From an uncultured Prevotellaceae bacterium (GTDB lineage: Bacteria; Bacteroidota; Bacteroidia; Bacteroidales; Bacteroidaceae), in contig ONHN01000011.1 in the NCBI GenBank assembly GCA_900317635.1, positions 1-50,012 on the forward strand: a stretch of 50,012 nucleotides of DNA. The letters run 5' to 3'. Positions 42,950 through 50,012 of the stretch are shown in pieces (the first letter of the stretch is position 1; every line of letters starts with the position of its first letter). The notes under the pieces were generated by a model that was not told where the DNA came from, ran no database searches, and saw only the letters and a list, made by a program, of their open reading frames with translations. Position numbers and translations under genes: made by a program.

Positions 42950-43204
42950 GCCCCCCTGGGAGCGCGGGCGCCTCGCCCGCAAAAGTATGGGACGCAGGCG
43001 TCTCGCCTACGGAAGTTATCGGTGCTAACCTAACTGGGTACGCAGGGGTCTCGCCTGCACCTAATCGCTGCATCTGCAACGAAGCATACCTCTTAAACCG
43101 CAACCTTCGCTGCTGTCGCAGCGATTCGAGCGGGCGAGGCGCCCGCGCTCCCAGGGGGCTGCGCAGACGATTTCCGCAGACGAGACGCCTGCGTACCCAG
43201 TTAA
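42950..43204. repeat. GC-rich foldback repeat cluster, copy 1
   Basis: Outer arms near 42954-42982 and 43132-43160 (CCCCTGGGAGCGCGGGCGCC..., then its reverse complement) are perfect inverted repeats of about 28 bp. Inside are GCAGGCGTCTCGCC units, an inverted ACTGGGTACGCAGG unit and CTTCGCTGCTGTCGCAGCGAT. The right edge is the GACGCCTGCGTACCCAGTTA repeat. The reverse complement is homologous to 49010-49205. No coding sequence is present. Confidence 0.75.
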
Positions 43205-43225
43205 GCGCGCGCGTACAATATTATT

Positions 43226-43554
43226 ATTGGTATCTGCTAAAAGTTGGTGCAAACGACGAATGAATGAGTGTCTATTGCTTTTGAAGATTCTTATTTGTGA
43301 GGGGCTTGCTGTCGCCGTAGGCGACATATTATGCTTAACCCCCGTCGCTCGAAGCGTAGCGAAGAGCGTCGTGGGGGAAAAGGTGACAAACTACACTGCG
43401 TCTCCGTAGGAGTCGCACAAACAATAAGTTATGCCTGGTGTGCGACTCCTACGGAGACGCTGTAAGTGATGTGACAAACAACCCCACGACGCACTTTGTG
43501 CGACGGGGGATAAGCATAGTGTGTTGCCTACGGCAACTTTTAGCGGACACCAAT
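43226..43554 (+). mobile_element. Foldback/MITE-like element, copy 2 (complete)
   Basis: 329-bp non-coding element with imperfect terminal inverted repeats ATTGGTATCTGCTAAAAGTT (left) and, on the complementary strand, ATTGGTGTCCGCTAAAAGTT (right). Inside are three nested layers. Outer arms pair GCCGTAGGCGACATATTATG with its near complement before the right end. Two CCCCCGTCG...CGTCGTGGGG hairpins follow. The centre is a perfect 22-bp stem (43398-43419 with 43439-43460) closing a 19-nt loop. It is homologous end to end with the inverted copy at 1-348. No clear target-site duplication was found. No transposase is present. Confidence 0.8.
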
Positions 43555-43560
43555 AAATTT

Positions 43561-43630
43561 CATCATACTTTTCCGCTAAGAACAGAAAGCATTGTTCCTA
43601 TTCTTAGCGGAAAATAAGGAAGATATGATG
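43561..43630 (-). terminator. Large hairpin beyond the alaS stop
   Basis: CATCATA pairs with TATGATG at the base, and TTTTCCGCTAAGAA with TTCTTAGCGGAAAA (14 bp, perfect) above, about 30 bp past the alaS stop. It is probably the alaS terminator. It directly abuts the foldback element and carries a CCGCTAA core like that element's ends, so it may instead be a repeat relative. Confidence 0.55.
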
Positions 43631-43660
43631 CGCTTGTTGGCGTGTCCTCTAACGAACGAG

Positions 43661-46291
43661 TTACAAGCCTGCGAGTTCCAGGACTTTCTCTACGGCTTGG
43701 TCTAAGCCCGTGACATCCTTACCGCCTGCCGTGGCAAAGTGGGGAGCACCACCACCGCCGCCCTTGATGGCGCGAGCGGCCTCGCGCACAAAAGCACCTG
43801 CGTTATAACCGCGCTCCTCAATCAAGTTTTTGCTGATGAGCACCGTGAGCAAGGGTTTCTCGCCTGCGTGAGAGCCAATGACGCAGAAAAGATTTTCGGG
43901 AAGTTGCCCTGAAAGTTGGAACGCCACATCGCGAACCTCGTCGGGCATAATATCGCCGGCAAGAACGCCCTTCACAAGCTTCACGCCCTTGTGGTCTTCG
44001 GCATATTCAAGGAGTTTCTCTTTGAGCTGTACGACGTGTTGCTTTTGGTAATCCTCGACCTGCTTGCGCAAGCTGTCGCTTTCGTTGATGGTCTTCTGTA
44101 TGGCGGCCGTGAGGTCCTTGGAATTGAAGAGTTCGCGCAGACGCGTGATGAGATCCTGCTGAACGTAAACGCTCTCTTCGGCTTCAATCCCCGTGAGGGC
44201 TTCGATACGGCGCACACCTGCGGCAATGCTGCTTTCGGACGTGATGCGCAGCAGTCCTAAGCGTCCGGTGCTCTTGGCGTGGCAACCGCCGCAGAACTCT
44301 ACGCTTTTGTCAAATTGCACTACGCGCACCTTGTCGCCATACTTCTCGCCGAAAAGGGCGATGGCACCTAAGCGCTTCGCTTCCTCAATGGGCACGTCGC
44401 GATGGTCCTGCAAGGGGATGTCCTCGCGAATGCGGCGATTGACGATGCGCTCAACCTGGCGCAGCTCCTCGGGCGTCACTTTCTGGAAGTGGGAGAAGTC
44501 GAAGCGCAGATAGTCGGGCGTGACGAGCGAGCCTTTCTGCTCTACGTGCGTACCGAGCACCTCGCGCAGGGCTTGGTCGAGCAAGTGGGTGGCGGTGTGG
44601 TTAGCTTCGCAGCTACGACGCTTCTGCACATTGATGCGGGCCGTAAACTCGGCGGCGGGGTCGGCAGGCAGTTCGGTGGTGAGGTGCAGAGCCAAACCGT
44701 TCTCGGTCTTCGTGTCGTAGATGCGCACCGAGCCTGCCGCACTTTCCAGCGTACCACTGTCGCCTACCTGACCACCCATCTCTGCATAGAAAGGTGTGAC
44801 GTCGAGCACCAGTTCGTAGTGGGCGCCTTTCTTCTCCTCTACGCGGCGCCAACGCAGGATATGGCAGGGGACCTCGGTCTGGTCCCACGCTACGCTGTGG
44901 CTCTCGCCCTCGCGAAGGACGTTCCAGTCGCCAAGGTCTTTCTTCGCAGCACCGCGTGCACGCTCTTTCTGTTTCTGCATCTCTACGTCGAAACCTGCAT
45001 CGTCAACCGTAAAGCCTGCTTCGCCAGCAATGAGCTGCGTGAGGTCGAGCGGGAAACCATAGGTATCGAAAAGCGTAAAGGCTTTTTCGCCTGGCACGGT
45101 GTTTTTGCCTGAAGCTTTCAAGGTCTCGATTTCCTTCTCAAGCAGGTTGATACCCGTCGAGAGGGTGCGCAGGAAGCTGTCTTCTTCTTCCTTAATGACG
45201 CGCGTGATGAGCTCCTGCTGGGCGGGGAGTTCGGGATAGGCAGCGCCCATCTCGCTCACAAGCGTAGGCACGAGGCGATGGATGAAAGCCTGCTTCTGCT
45301 CTAAGAAGGTATAGGCGTAGCGCACGGCACGGCGCAGAATGCGACGAATGACATAACCTGCTTTTGCATTGGAAGGCAGCTGGCCGTCGGCAATGCTGAA
45401 GGCGATGGCACGAAGGTGGTCGGAAACAACGCGCATGGCCACGTCCGTAGGCTCGGCTGCACCATAGCGAATGCCCGTCAGCTCTTCAATCTTCTTGATG
45501 TAGGGTTGGAAGACGTCGGTGTCGTAGTTAGACGTCTTGCCTTGCAACGTGCGCACGAGGCGCTCAAAGCCCATACCCGTATCGACCGTGCGCTTCGGCA
45601 GCGGCTCGAGCGAACCGTCGGCCTTACGGTTGTATTGCATAAAGACGAGGTTCCAAATCTCAATGACTTGTGGGTCGTCTTTGTTGACAAGGCTGGCACC
45701 AGGCACAGCGGCTTTGTCGGCCTCGCTGCGACTGTCGATGTGGATTTCGGAGCAAGGTCCGCAAGGACCTGTGTCGCCCATCTCCCAGAAGTTATCGTGC
45801 TTGTTGCCATTGATGATATGGTCGGCAGGGAAATGGCGCGCCCAGATGGCGGCAGCCTCGTCGTCGCGGCTTAAGCCTTCGTCGGCACTTCCTTCGAAAA
45901 CGGTGACGTAGAGGTCTTTGGGGTCAATGCCCAACGTGTCGACAAGGTAACCATAGGCCAGTTCGATGGCTTCCTCTTTGAAGTAATCGCCAAAGCTCCA
46001 GTTGCCAAGCATCTCGAACATGGTGTGGTGGTAGGTGTCGTGGCCAACTTCCTCCAGGTCGTTGTGCTTACCGCTAACACGCAAACACTTCTGCGAGTCG
46101 GTCTGACGCGGCGATTTGGGTTCGGCATTGCCGAGGATGATATCCTTAAACTGGTTCATACCAGCATTGGTAAACATAAGCGTAGGGTCGTCCTTCACCA
46201 CCATCGGGGCTGAAGGAACAACGAGGTGGCCGTGCTGGGCAAAATAGGCCTTGAACGACTCACGAATTTCGTTAGCTGTCATTGCTTTCAT
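43661..46291 (-). CDS. alaS: Alanyl-tRNA synthetase
   Basis: 876 aa from the chosen start, the usual full length. It charges tRNA-Ala and edits mischarged Ser/Gly. The class II catalytic core is at the N-terminus ([17 protein letters not shown] motif 1; [31 protein letters not shown]). The editing domain has HTATHLL and the CGGCH zinc site ([13 protein letters not shown]), and the C-terminal DHHA1 part has the Gly-rich [14 protein letters not shown]. The start could be 46291 (MKAMTAN) or 46282 ([10 protein letters not shown]); upstream in-frame codons to 46465 precede the promoter and were rejected. Promoter at 46337-46368. Confidence 0.96.
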   Translation of the reverse strand: MKAMTANEIRESFKAYFAQHGHLVVPSAPMVVKDDPTLMFTNAGMNQFKDIILGNAEPKSPRQTDSQKCLRVSGKHNDLEEVGHDTYHHTMFEMLGNWSFGDYFKEEAIELAYGYLVDTLGIDPKDLYVTVFEGSADEGLSRDDEAAAIWARHFPADHIINGNKHDNFWEMGDTGPCGPCSEIHIDSRSEADKAAVPGASLVNKDDPQVIEIWNLVFMQYNRKADGSLEPLPKRTVDTGMGFERLVRTLQGKTSNYDTDVFQPYIKKIEELTGIRYGAAEPTDVAMRVVSDHLRAIAFSIADGQLPSNAKAGYVIRRILRRAVRYAYTFLEQKQAFIHRLVPTLVSEMGAAYPELPAQQELITRVIKEEEDSFLRTLSTGINLLEKEIETLKASGKNTVPGEKAFTLFDTYGFPLDLTQLIAGEAGFTVDDAGFDVEMQKQKERARGAAKKDLGDWNVLREGESHSVAWDQTEVPCHILRWRRVEEKKGAHYELVLDVTPFYAEMGGQVGDSGTLESAAGSVRIYDTKTENGLALHLTTELPADPAAEFTARINVQKRRSCEANHTATHLLDQALREVLGTHVEQKGSLVTPDYLRFDFSHFQKVTPEELRQVERIVNRRIREDIPLQDHRDVPIEEAKRLGAIALFGEKYGDKVRVVQFDKSVEFCGGCHAKSTGRLGLLRITSESSIAAGVRRIEALTGIEAEESVYVQQDLITRLRELFNSKDLTAAIQKTINESDSLRKQVEDYQKQHVVQLKEKLLEYAEDHKGVKLVKGVLAGDIMPDEVRDVAFQLSGQLPENLFCVIGSHAGEKPLLTVLISKNLIEERGYNAGAFVREAARAIKGGGGGAPHFATAGGKDVTGLDQAVEKVLELAGL

Positions 46292-46336
46292 TGCGCGTGT
46301 TTCCTGTTTGGATGTTTGTTGCTTTATTTTCGGGCG

Positions 46337-46368
46337 CGAAGTTACAATTTCTTGAACGAACCTGCAAA
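46337..46368 (-). promoter_or_regulatory. alaS promoter
   Basis: Minus strand: TTTG at 46365-46368, 20-bp spacer, TAACTTCG at 46337-46344. This is a near-textbook Bacteroidetes -33/-7 pair, about 46-55 bp before the start codons. Confidence 0.6.
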
Positions 46369-46438
46369 TGATAAACCCTAGCTCCAAACAAAAAGATGCT
46401 TTCGAGCGGAAAACTATCGCTATTCCATTTTTTATGCT

Positions 46439-46446
46439 TATCTTTG
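46439..46446 (+). promoter_or_regulatory. Putative -7 box of the lipoprotein-tlpA operon
   Basis: TATCTTTG on the plus strand, matching TAnnTTTG, about 44 bp before the ATG at 46490. Divergent from the alaS promoter. Confidence 0.5.
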
Positions 46447-46489
46447 CGGTCAACAAATGCATCATCTATCAATGTAAACTTTCTATGCT

Positions 46490-46969
46490 ATGGCAAAGAA
46501 ACTAACCCTTTTCCTGCTGCTGCTAACGGCAGCTTTTAGCTTCAGTTCGTGCACAAAGGACGATTGGAGCGAATTTTTAATTGAAGATAACGCATGGGTT
46601 GTCACGAAAGCTACCTACGGCGCGCCCTACCAGTACGGCGACATGTTCTATTTCTACTATAACCACCGCTTCGTCATTGAAGGGCCTGATTTGTACGAAA
46701 CGGGGTCGTGGCGCGTGCAAGCAGGCAGACTGCTCATCCACTTCGACGGATCGCCAGGCGACGTCCACATAGAAGCACCCATTCCCGTACTGCACAGTTG
46801 GCGCATGGTGCTCGACTGCATTGACTACCTATTTAATATGGAATATAGCTTAAACCTTGAGCGCGACCATTCGCTTAACGGGTACAGCTATTATAGCCGA
46901 CAGAAACAGCCAGAAGACACCCCAACCGATTCTGTAGCTGCAGATACGGTAAAAGTTGACAACCCATAA
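46490..46969 (+). CDS. Hypothetical lipoprotein, 159 aa
   Basis: Lipoprotein signal MAKKLTLFLLLLTAAFSFSSC with Cys at residue 21 (FSSC). The mature part is a small Tyr/Trp-rich beta-type domain (DNAWVVTKATYGAPYQYGDM; FYYNHRFVIEGPDLYETGSW) resembling lipocalin-like Bacteroidales lipoproteins. No motif is decisive. Its stop overlaps the next ATG (TAATG), so it is coupled to the thioredoxin-like gene. Confidence 0.82.
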   Translation: MAKKLTLFLLLLTAAFSFSSCTKDDWSEFLIEDNAWVVTKATYGAPYQYGDMFYFYYNHRFVIEGPDLYETGSWRVQAGRLLIHFDGSPGDVHIEAPIPVLHSWRMVLDCIDYLFNMEYSLNLERDHSLNGYSYYSRQKQPEDTPTDSVAADTVKVDNP

Positions 46970-47499
46970 TGAACATGCTACGGCGCATTTCGTTCCCCCT
47001 GCTTCTCGCCACGACAATACTCTCCGCCGTGGTGCTGACAAGTATGGCACTTCGCGCCGACGACGGATCGTTGCTCCAGATAGGCGACACGATGCCCGCT
47101 TTTAGCGTCCTACCACTGGGAGCTACAGACAGCTTGAGGAGTGCTGAACTGCGAGGCAAACCTTGCGCCATTGTGTTCTTTGATAGCAGTTGCTACGACT
47201 GCCGCAAAGCCCTGCCGCGCGTAGAGCGTATGCAACGCGAATTTCCCAACGTGTGCTTCCTCTGCATTGCACGCGACCAAACAGCTGCTGACGTAGCTCA
47301 GTTTTGGAAACAAGAAAGCCTCACGCTCCCCGTAGCTGCGCCAGGAAACCGAGAGATATACAATCTCTTCGCTCGCCGCACCATTCCGCGCCTCTACGTC
47401 TTCACTGCCGACGGCAAGCTACAAAAGAGCTTTGCAGAAAAACTGAGCGTAAAGTCTATGCGGCGTGCACTGAAAGCATGTTGTAACGATAAGCTTTGA
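46969..47499 (+). CDS. TlpA-like thioredoxin-fold protein
   Basis: 176-aa exported thiol-disulfide protein. One N-terminal helix acts as signal or anchor (FPLLLATTILSAVVLTSMAL). The thioredoxin/AhpC-like domain spans about 40-170, with active site CYDC (SSCYDCRKALP, near residue 75) and a cis-Pro region RRTIPRLYVF. The redox motif CYDC is unusual compared with the common CGPC or CxPC. It is probably a periplasmic reductase or thiol carrier. It is translationally coupled to the upstream lipoprotein gene. Confidence 0.87.
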   Translation: MNMLRRISFPLLLATTILSAVVLTSMALRADDGSLLQIGDTMPAFSVLPLGATDSLRSAELRGKPCAIVFFDSSCYDCRKALPRVERMQREFPNVCFLCIARDQTAADVAQFWKQESLTLPVAAPGNREIYNLFARRTIPRLYVFTADGKLQKSFAEKLSVKSMRRALKACCNDKL

Positions 47500-47527
47500 A
47501 CGAATAACCTAAACAACTAATAACAAG

Positions 47528-48790
47528 ATGAACAACAAACTTCAACTACAAAGCCGCCTCGTGGCGATGAATTTCCTTCAATTCGCCGCGTGGGGTGCTT
47601 ACCTTACGTCAATGGGCGGTTACCTCTTTGCCACAGGAAACCCGGGCATCATCGGCTGGTTCTACAGCATCCAAGGCATCGTTTCGATTTTTATGCCCGC
47701 CTTGATGGGCATCGTGGCCGACCGCTGGATACGTGCCGAACGCCTGCTCAGTATCTGCCATCTCTTAGCGGGCGCACTGATGATAGCCGCAGGTTACTAC
47801 GGACTGACTGCTGGAGAAGGCATGAACGCATGGACGCTCTTCACGCTCTACTCCCTCAGCGTTGCCTTCTATATGCCTACGCTGGCCCTGACCAACAGCG
47901 TAGCATTCACGGCCTTGACGAAAGCCGGGTTGGACACGGTGAAGGACTTCCCGCCCATCCGCGTCTTCGGTACGGTAGGCTTTATCTGCACCATGGTAGC
48001 CGTCGATTTGCTCGGTTTCCAACACACGGCCATGCAGTTTGTTGTATCGGGTGGCATCAGCCTCTTGCTGGGTCTCTACGCCCCTACCCTTCCCACATGC
48101 CCAACGAGCGACTCCAAAGAAAGCAAATCGCTGGTCGATGCGCTCGGACTGCGTGCTTTTGCCCTCTTCAAAGAAAAGAAAATGGCAATCTTCTTCATCT
48201 TCTCGTTCCTGCTCGGCTTGCAACTGCAAATCTCTAATGGTTTTGCTAATGGCTATATCAGCTCATTTGCTGATATCCCTGCATTTGCCGACACATTCGG
48301 AGCAAAACATGCCAATATGCTTATTTCTCTGTCGCAAATAAGCGAAACGCTCTGCATCCTGCTCATTCCCTTCGTGCTGGGTCGCTTCGGCATCAAACGC
48401 GTGATGATGATAGCCATGGCTGGCTGGGTGCTGCGTTTCGGACTCTTCGGAACGGGTGACCCTGGACCCGGTGTTTGGATGTTTATTGTTTCCTGCATTG
48501 TCTATGGCGTAGCCTTCGACTTCTTCAACATCAGCGGTGCTCTCTACGTAGACAAAAACACCGATGCCAGTATCACGAGTTCCGCACAAGGCCTCTTCAT
48601 GCTCATGACGAATGGCCTTGGTGCCACGTTCGGTTCTTTGGCAGCACAAGCCGTAGTTGACAAATACGTCAACTCGCAAACCGACCCTCTTCTCGTTGTT
48701 GAAGGCTGGCACACCAGCTGGTTTATATTCGCAGGCTATGCCCTTGTGGTTCTGGTTCTCTTCACCCTCATCTTCAAGGAGAAGAACTAA
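47528..48790 (+). CDS. Nucleoside:H+ symporter, NupG/MFS family
   Basis: 420-aa integral membrane protein with about 12 hydrophobic helices. The start QSRLVAMNFLQFAAWGAYLT is highly characteristic of the NHS (NupG/XapB) family, as are VRVFGTVGFI-like PPIRVFGTVGFICTM near residue 150 and AFDFFNISGALYVD near 330. It imports nucleosides driven by protons. It lies 28 bp after the thioredoxin-like gene, perhaps in the same transcript, and is closed by a strong terminator. Confidence 0.92.
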   Translation: MNNKLQLQSRLVAMNFLQFAAWGAYLTSMGGYLFATGNPGIIGWFYSIQGIVSIFMPALMGIVADRWIRAERLLSICHLLAGALMIAAGYYGLTAGEGMNAWTLFTLYSLSVAFYMPTLALTNSVAFTALTKAGLDTVKDFPPIRVFGTVGFICTMVAVDLLGFQHTAMQFVVSGGISLLLGLYAPTLPTCPTSDSKESKSLVDALGLRAFALFKEKKMAIFFIFSFLLGLQLQISNGFANGYISSFADIPAFADTFGAKHANMLISLSQISETLCILLIPFVLGRFGIKRVMMIAMAGWVLRFGLFGTGDPGPGVWMFIVSCIVYGVAFDFFNISGALYVDKNTDASITSSAQGLFMLMTNGLGATFGSLAAQAVVDKYVNSQTDPLLVVEGWHTSWFIFAGYALVVLVLFTLIFKEKN

Positions 48791-48825
48791 ACCAACAAAC
48801 TTCTTGCATACAAGAATTCAACCCT

Positions 48826-48867
48826 AAGCGGGGCTTCGCTGTAACTCCAACACGAAGCCCCGCTTTT
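48826..48867 (+). terminator. Rho-independent terminator after the nupG-like gene
   Basis: AAGCGGGGCTTCG / CGAAGCCCCGCTT, 13-bp perfect stem with a 14-nt loop followed by TTTTATA, 35 bp past the stop at 48790. Confidence 0.9.
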
Positions 48868-49009
48868 ATACAATTACTTGTTGCGCCCAGAAGCCATAAG
48901 AACATCTGCATAATAAGGCACAAGTTTCTCAATTTCTCTATAGAACACCATCGAGCCACCTGCGAAAAACAAATCTGCAAGCGCTCCAGCCATAACTTCC
49001 TACGCAGGC

Positions 49010-49205
49010 GTTCCACCTGCACCACACCATCGGCGTAGCCTCCCCCTGGGAGCGCGGGCGCCTCGCCCGCCCAAATCGCTGCGACAGCAGCGAAGGCATG
49101 GAACGCAGACATTCCGCCTGCGTACCCGGTTATAGGGCTACGCCAACGAAGGATGCGGGCGAGGCGCCCGCGCTCCCAGGGAGGCTGACGCCGATGATTT
49201 CTGCA
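49010..49205. repeat. GC-rich foldback repeat cluster, copy 2
   Basis: Outer arms near 49042-49070 and 49155-49183 (CCCCTGGGAGCGCGGGCGCC... and its reverse complement) form an inverted repeat of about 27 bp. Inside is ATCGCTGCGACAGCAGCGAAG, the exact complement of the inner block of the cluster at 42950-43204. The whole is an inverted, diverged copy of that cluster. No coding sequence is visible in 48868-49234. Confidence 0.75.
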
Positions 49206-49234
49206 AGCGAAGTGTATGCACACCATACTACAAA

Positions 49235-49280
49235 CAGAAAAAGTCCTTCCATACGCCTTGCGGCGAATGAAAGGACTCAT
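49235..49280 (-). terminator. Terminator after 5S-tail copy B
   Basis: Minus strand: AGTCCTTTCATTCGCC / GGCGTATGGAAGGACT stem followed by TTTTTC. It belongs to a repeated 5S-tail plus terminator unit. Confidence 0.8.
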
Positions 49281-49288
49281 ATTATAAT

Positions 49289-49363
49289 AAGGTGGCGGCT
49301 ACCTACTCTCCCGTCTTGTGGAGCTAAAAGACCCACCATCGGCGTGGTAATCCTTGCCACGCC
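49289..49363 (-). pseudogene. Truncated 5S rRNA 3'-half, copy B
   Basis: Minus strand: the region from CCACGCCGATGGT to the 3' end (GACGGGAGAGTAGGTAGCCG, then CCACCTT) matches the intact 5S. The 5' half is replaced by a GGCGTGGCAAGGATTACCACGCC hairpin, and the loop segment reads GGGTCTTTTAGCTCCACAAG. It cannot form 5S helix I. It is tandem with copy A and the intact gene. Confidence 0.85.
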
Positions 49364-49374
49364 AAGTATATATA

Positions 49375-49418
49375 CGAAAAAAGTCCTTTCAAACGCAAAT
49401 GTGCGAATGAAAGGACTC
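49375..49418 (-). terminator. Terminator after 5S-tail copy A
   Basis: Minus strand: AGTCCTTTCATTCGCA / TGCGTTTGAAAGGACT stem followed by TTTTTT, a classical intrinsic terminator. Confidence 0.88.
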
Positions 49419-49428
49419 ATATTATATA

Positions 49429-49501
49429 AGGTGGCGGCTACCTACTCTCCCGTCTTGTGGAGCTAAGAAACCCACCATCGGCGTGGTAATCCTCGCCACG
49501 C
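49429..49501 (-). pseudogene. Truncated 5S rRNA 3'-half, copy A
   Basis: Minus strand: GCGTGGCGAGGATTACCACG, then CCGATGGTGGGTTTCTTAGC and the intact 5S 3' end ACAAGACGGGAGAGTAGGTA. It is almost identical to copy B, with the same 5S-derived portion and the same missing 5' half. Confidence 0.85.
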
Positions 49502-49513
49502 AATAACATGAGA

Positions 49514-49548
49514 AAGTCCCTCGCAGCTTCATTGGCTGAAAGGGACTT
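49514..49548 (-). terminator. Terminator after the intact 5S rRNA
   Basis: Minus strand: AAGTCCCTTTCAGCC / stem partner GAGGGACTTT with the loop AATGAAGCTGC, followed by CTCATG. The stem is good and the U-run short. It shares the AGTCC(C/T)TT core with the two terminators further downstream. Confidence 0.7.
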
Positions 49549-49561
49549 CTACTTTATAATA

Positions 49562-49671
49562 AGGTGGCGGCTACCTACTCTCCCGTCTTGTGGACAGTAC
49601 CATCGGCGTGGCGGGGCTTAACTGCTCTGTTCGGGATGGGAAGAGGTGGGACCCCCGTGCTATAACCGCCT
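49562..49671 (-). rRNA. rrf: 5S ribosomal RNA
   Basis: Minus strand, about 110 nt: starts GGCGGTTATAGCACGGGGGT, contains the conserved CCCATCCCGAACAGAGCAGT, TAAGCCCCGCCACGCCGATG and GTACTGTCCACAAGACGGGA, and ends GAGAGTAGGTAGCCGCC. The two ends pair (GGCGGTTA / TAGCCGCC). It is the last gene of the rRNA operon, about 160 nt after the 23S 3' end. Confidence 0.95.
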
Positions 49672-49834
49672 TAATCTCTGACACTACTTAGTACGTTAAA
49701 CATTAAACGTTATACGTTCACTAAGTGTGTCGTATGGGGATGGACAAACAGAATAGCGTTTTGGCGAACGATTACTTCTTGTAAGTGCCAATAAGCAAGC
49801 AAGCATGTCGTCTTCCTTGTATTCTAACACGATA
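49672..49834 (-). other. 23S-5S internal spacer
   Basis: About 160 bp, A/T-rich. No tRNA is visible. It should carry RNase processing signals, but I could not identify them individually. Confidence 0.6.

Positions 49835-50012
<178 letters not shown>

Noticed and set aside
43226-43554. Structured non-coding RNA or riboswitch interpretation of the nested palindrome
   Set aside because: Terminal inverted repeats plus a second inverted full-length copy elsewhere fit a foldback/MITE element better; no adjacent gene is consistently placed for control.
46292-46465. Upstream in-frame extension of alaS
   Set aside because: It would place translation before the TTTG/TAACTTCG promoter, and the residues do not resemble AlaS.
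49672-49834. tRNA gene in the 23S-5S spacer
   Set aside because: No cloverleaf or T-loop sequence (GTTCRA) in a suitable arrangement was seen.

Overview
The window looks like a chromosomal segment of a Bacteroidales bacterium, most likely Prevotellaceae-like. Four things support this: repeated Bacteroidetes-type -7 boxes (TAnnTTTG, with TTTG about 20 bp upstream in the best cases) and few Shine-Dalgarno sites; a PorQ-like type IX secretion (T9SS) protein; several secreted proteins ending in the short 'YDLsGRRv...GlYivnGkKvl' tail common in Prevotella and Bacteroides; and a sequence-diverged but classical 23S-5S rRNA end. Genus is inferred from protein style only.

Layout. 1-805: an inverted foldback/MITE-like element cut by the window edge, then a cluster of GC-rich hairpins. 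806-10623 (minus): a cell-surface cluster with a dockerin/FISUMP-type protein, a 1582-aa secreted protein, a 55-aa peptide gene and a 991-aa secreted protein. 10624-11536: mostly non-coding, with the 3' stump of an Xre/HigA antitoxin. 11537-18574 (minus): an RND efflux operon (acrA-acrB-tolC) followed by an LpxA-like acyltransferase. 18880-21250 (minus): a histidine-decarboxylase-family PLP enzyme that carries a Sec signal peptide, and a secreted alpha/beta hydrolase. 21693-27671 (minus): a YgiQ-type radical SAM protein, a 96-aa unknown, a golvesin-domain secreted protein and a PlsC-like acyltransferase. 27869-31484 (plus): ABC-2 permease, TonB-dependent receptor and LMW phosphatase. 31572-34651 (minus): tatD, polyprenyl synthase, porQ. 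34784-37202 (plus): tonB-cmk-ispH. 37734-38577 (minus): ECF-like sigma factor plus a 49-aa peptide. 38851-42865 (plus): two exported proteins and a second 55-aa peptide gene. 43661-46291 (minus): alaS. 46490-48790 (plus): lipoprotein, TlpA-like thioredoxin and NupG-like transporter. 48868-50012: repeat cluster, two truncated 5S copies, intact 5S and the 3' end of 23S (minus).

How it fits together. Much of the window concerns the envelope: efflux, outer-membrane lipid synthesis, TonB-driven uptake (receptor and TonB), T9SS (porQ) and several large surface proteins. Housekeeping genes (alaS, cmk, ispH, polyprenyl synthase, tatD, rRNA) are interleaved.

The most unusual items are: the exported histidine-decarboxylase-like enzyme; two loci that pair a ~990-aa secreted protein with a 55-aa peptide gene across a hairpin; a tandem set of truncated 5S rRNA 3' halves, each with its own terminator; two copies of a nested-palindrome mobile element at opposite ends of the window; and two 22-bp-period palindromic arrays in opposite orientation. 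All family calls come from reading the sequence; no database search was run.
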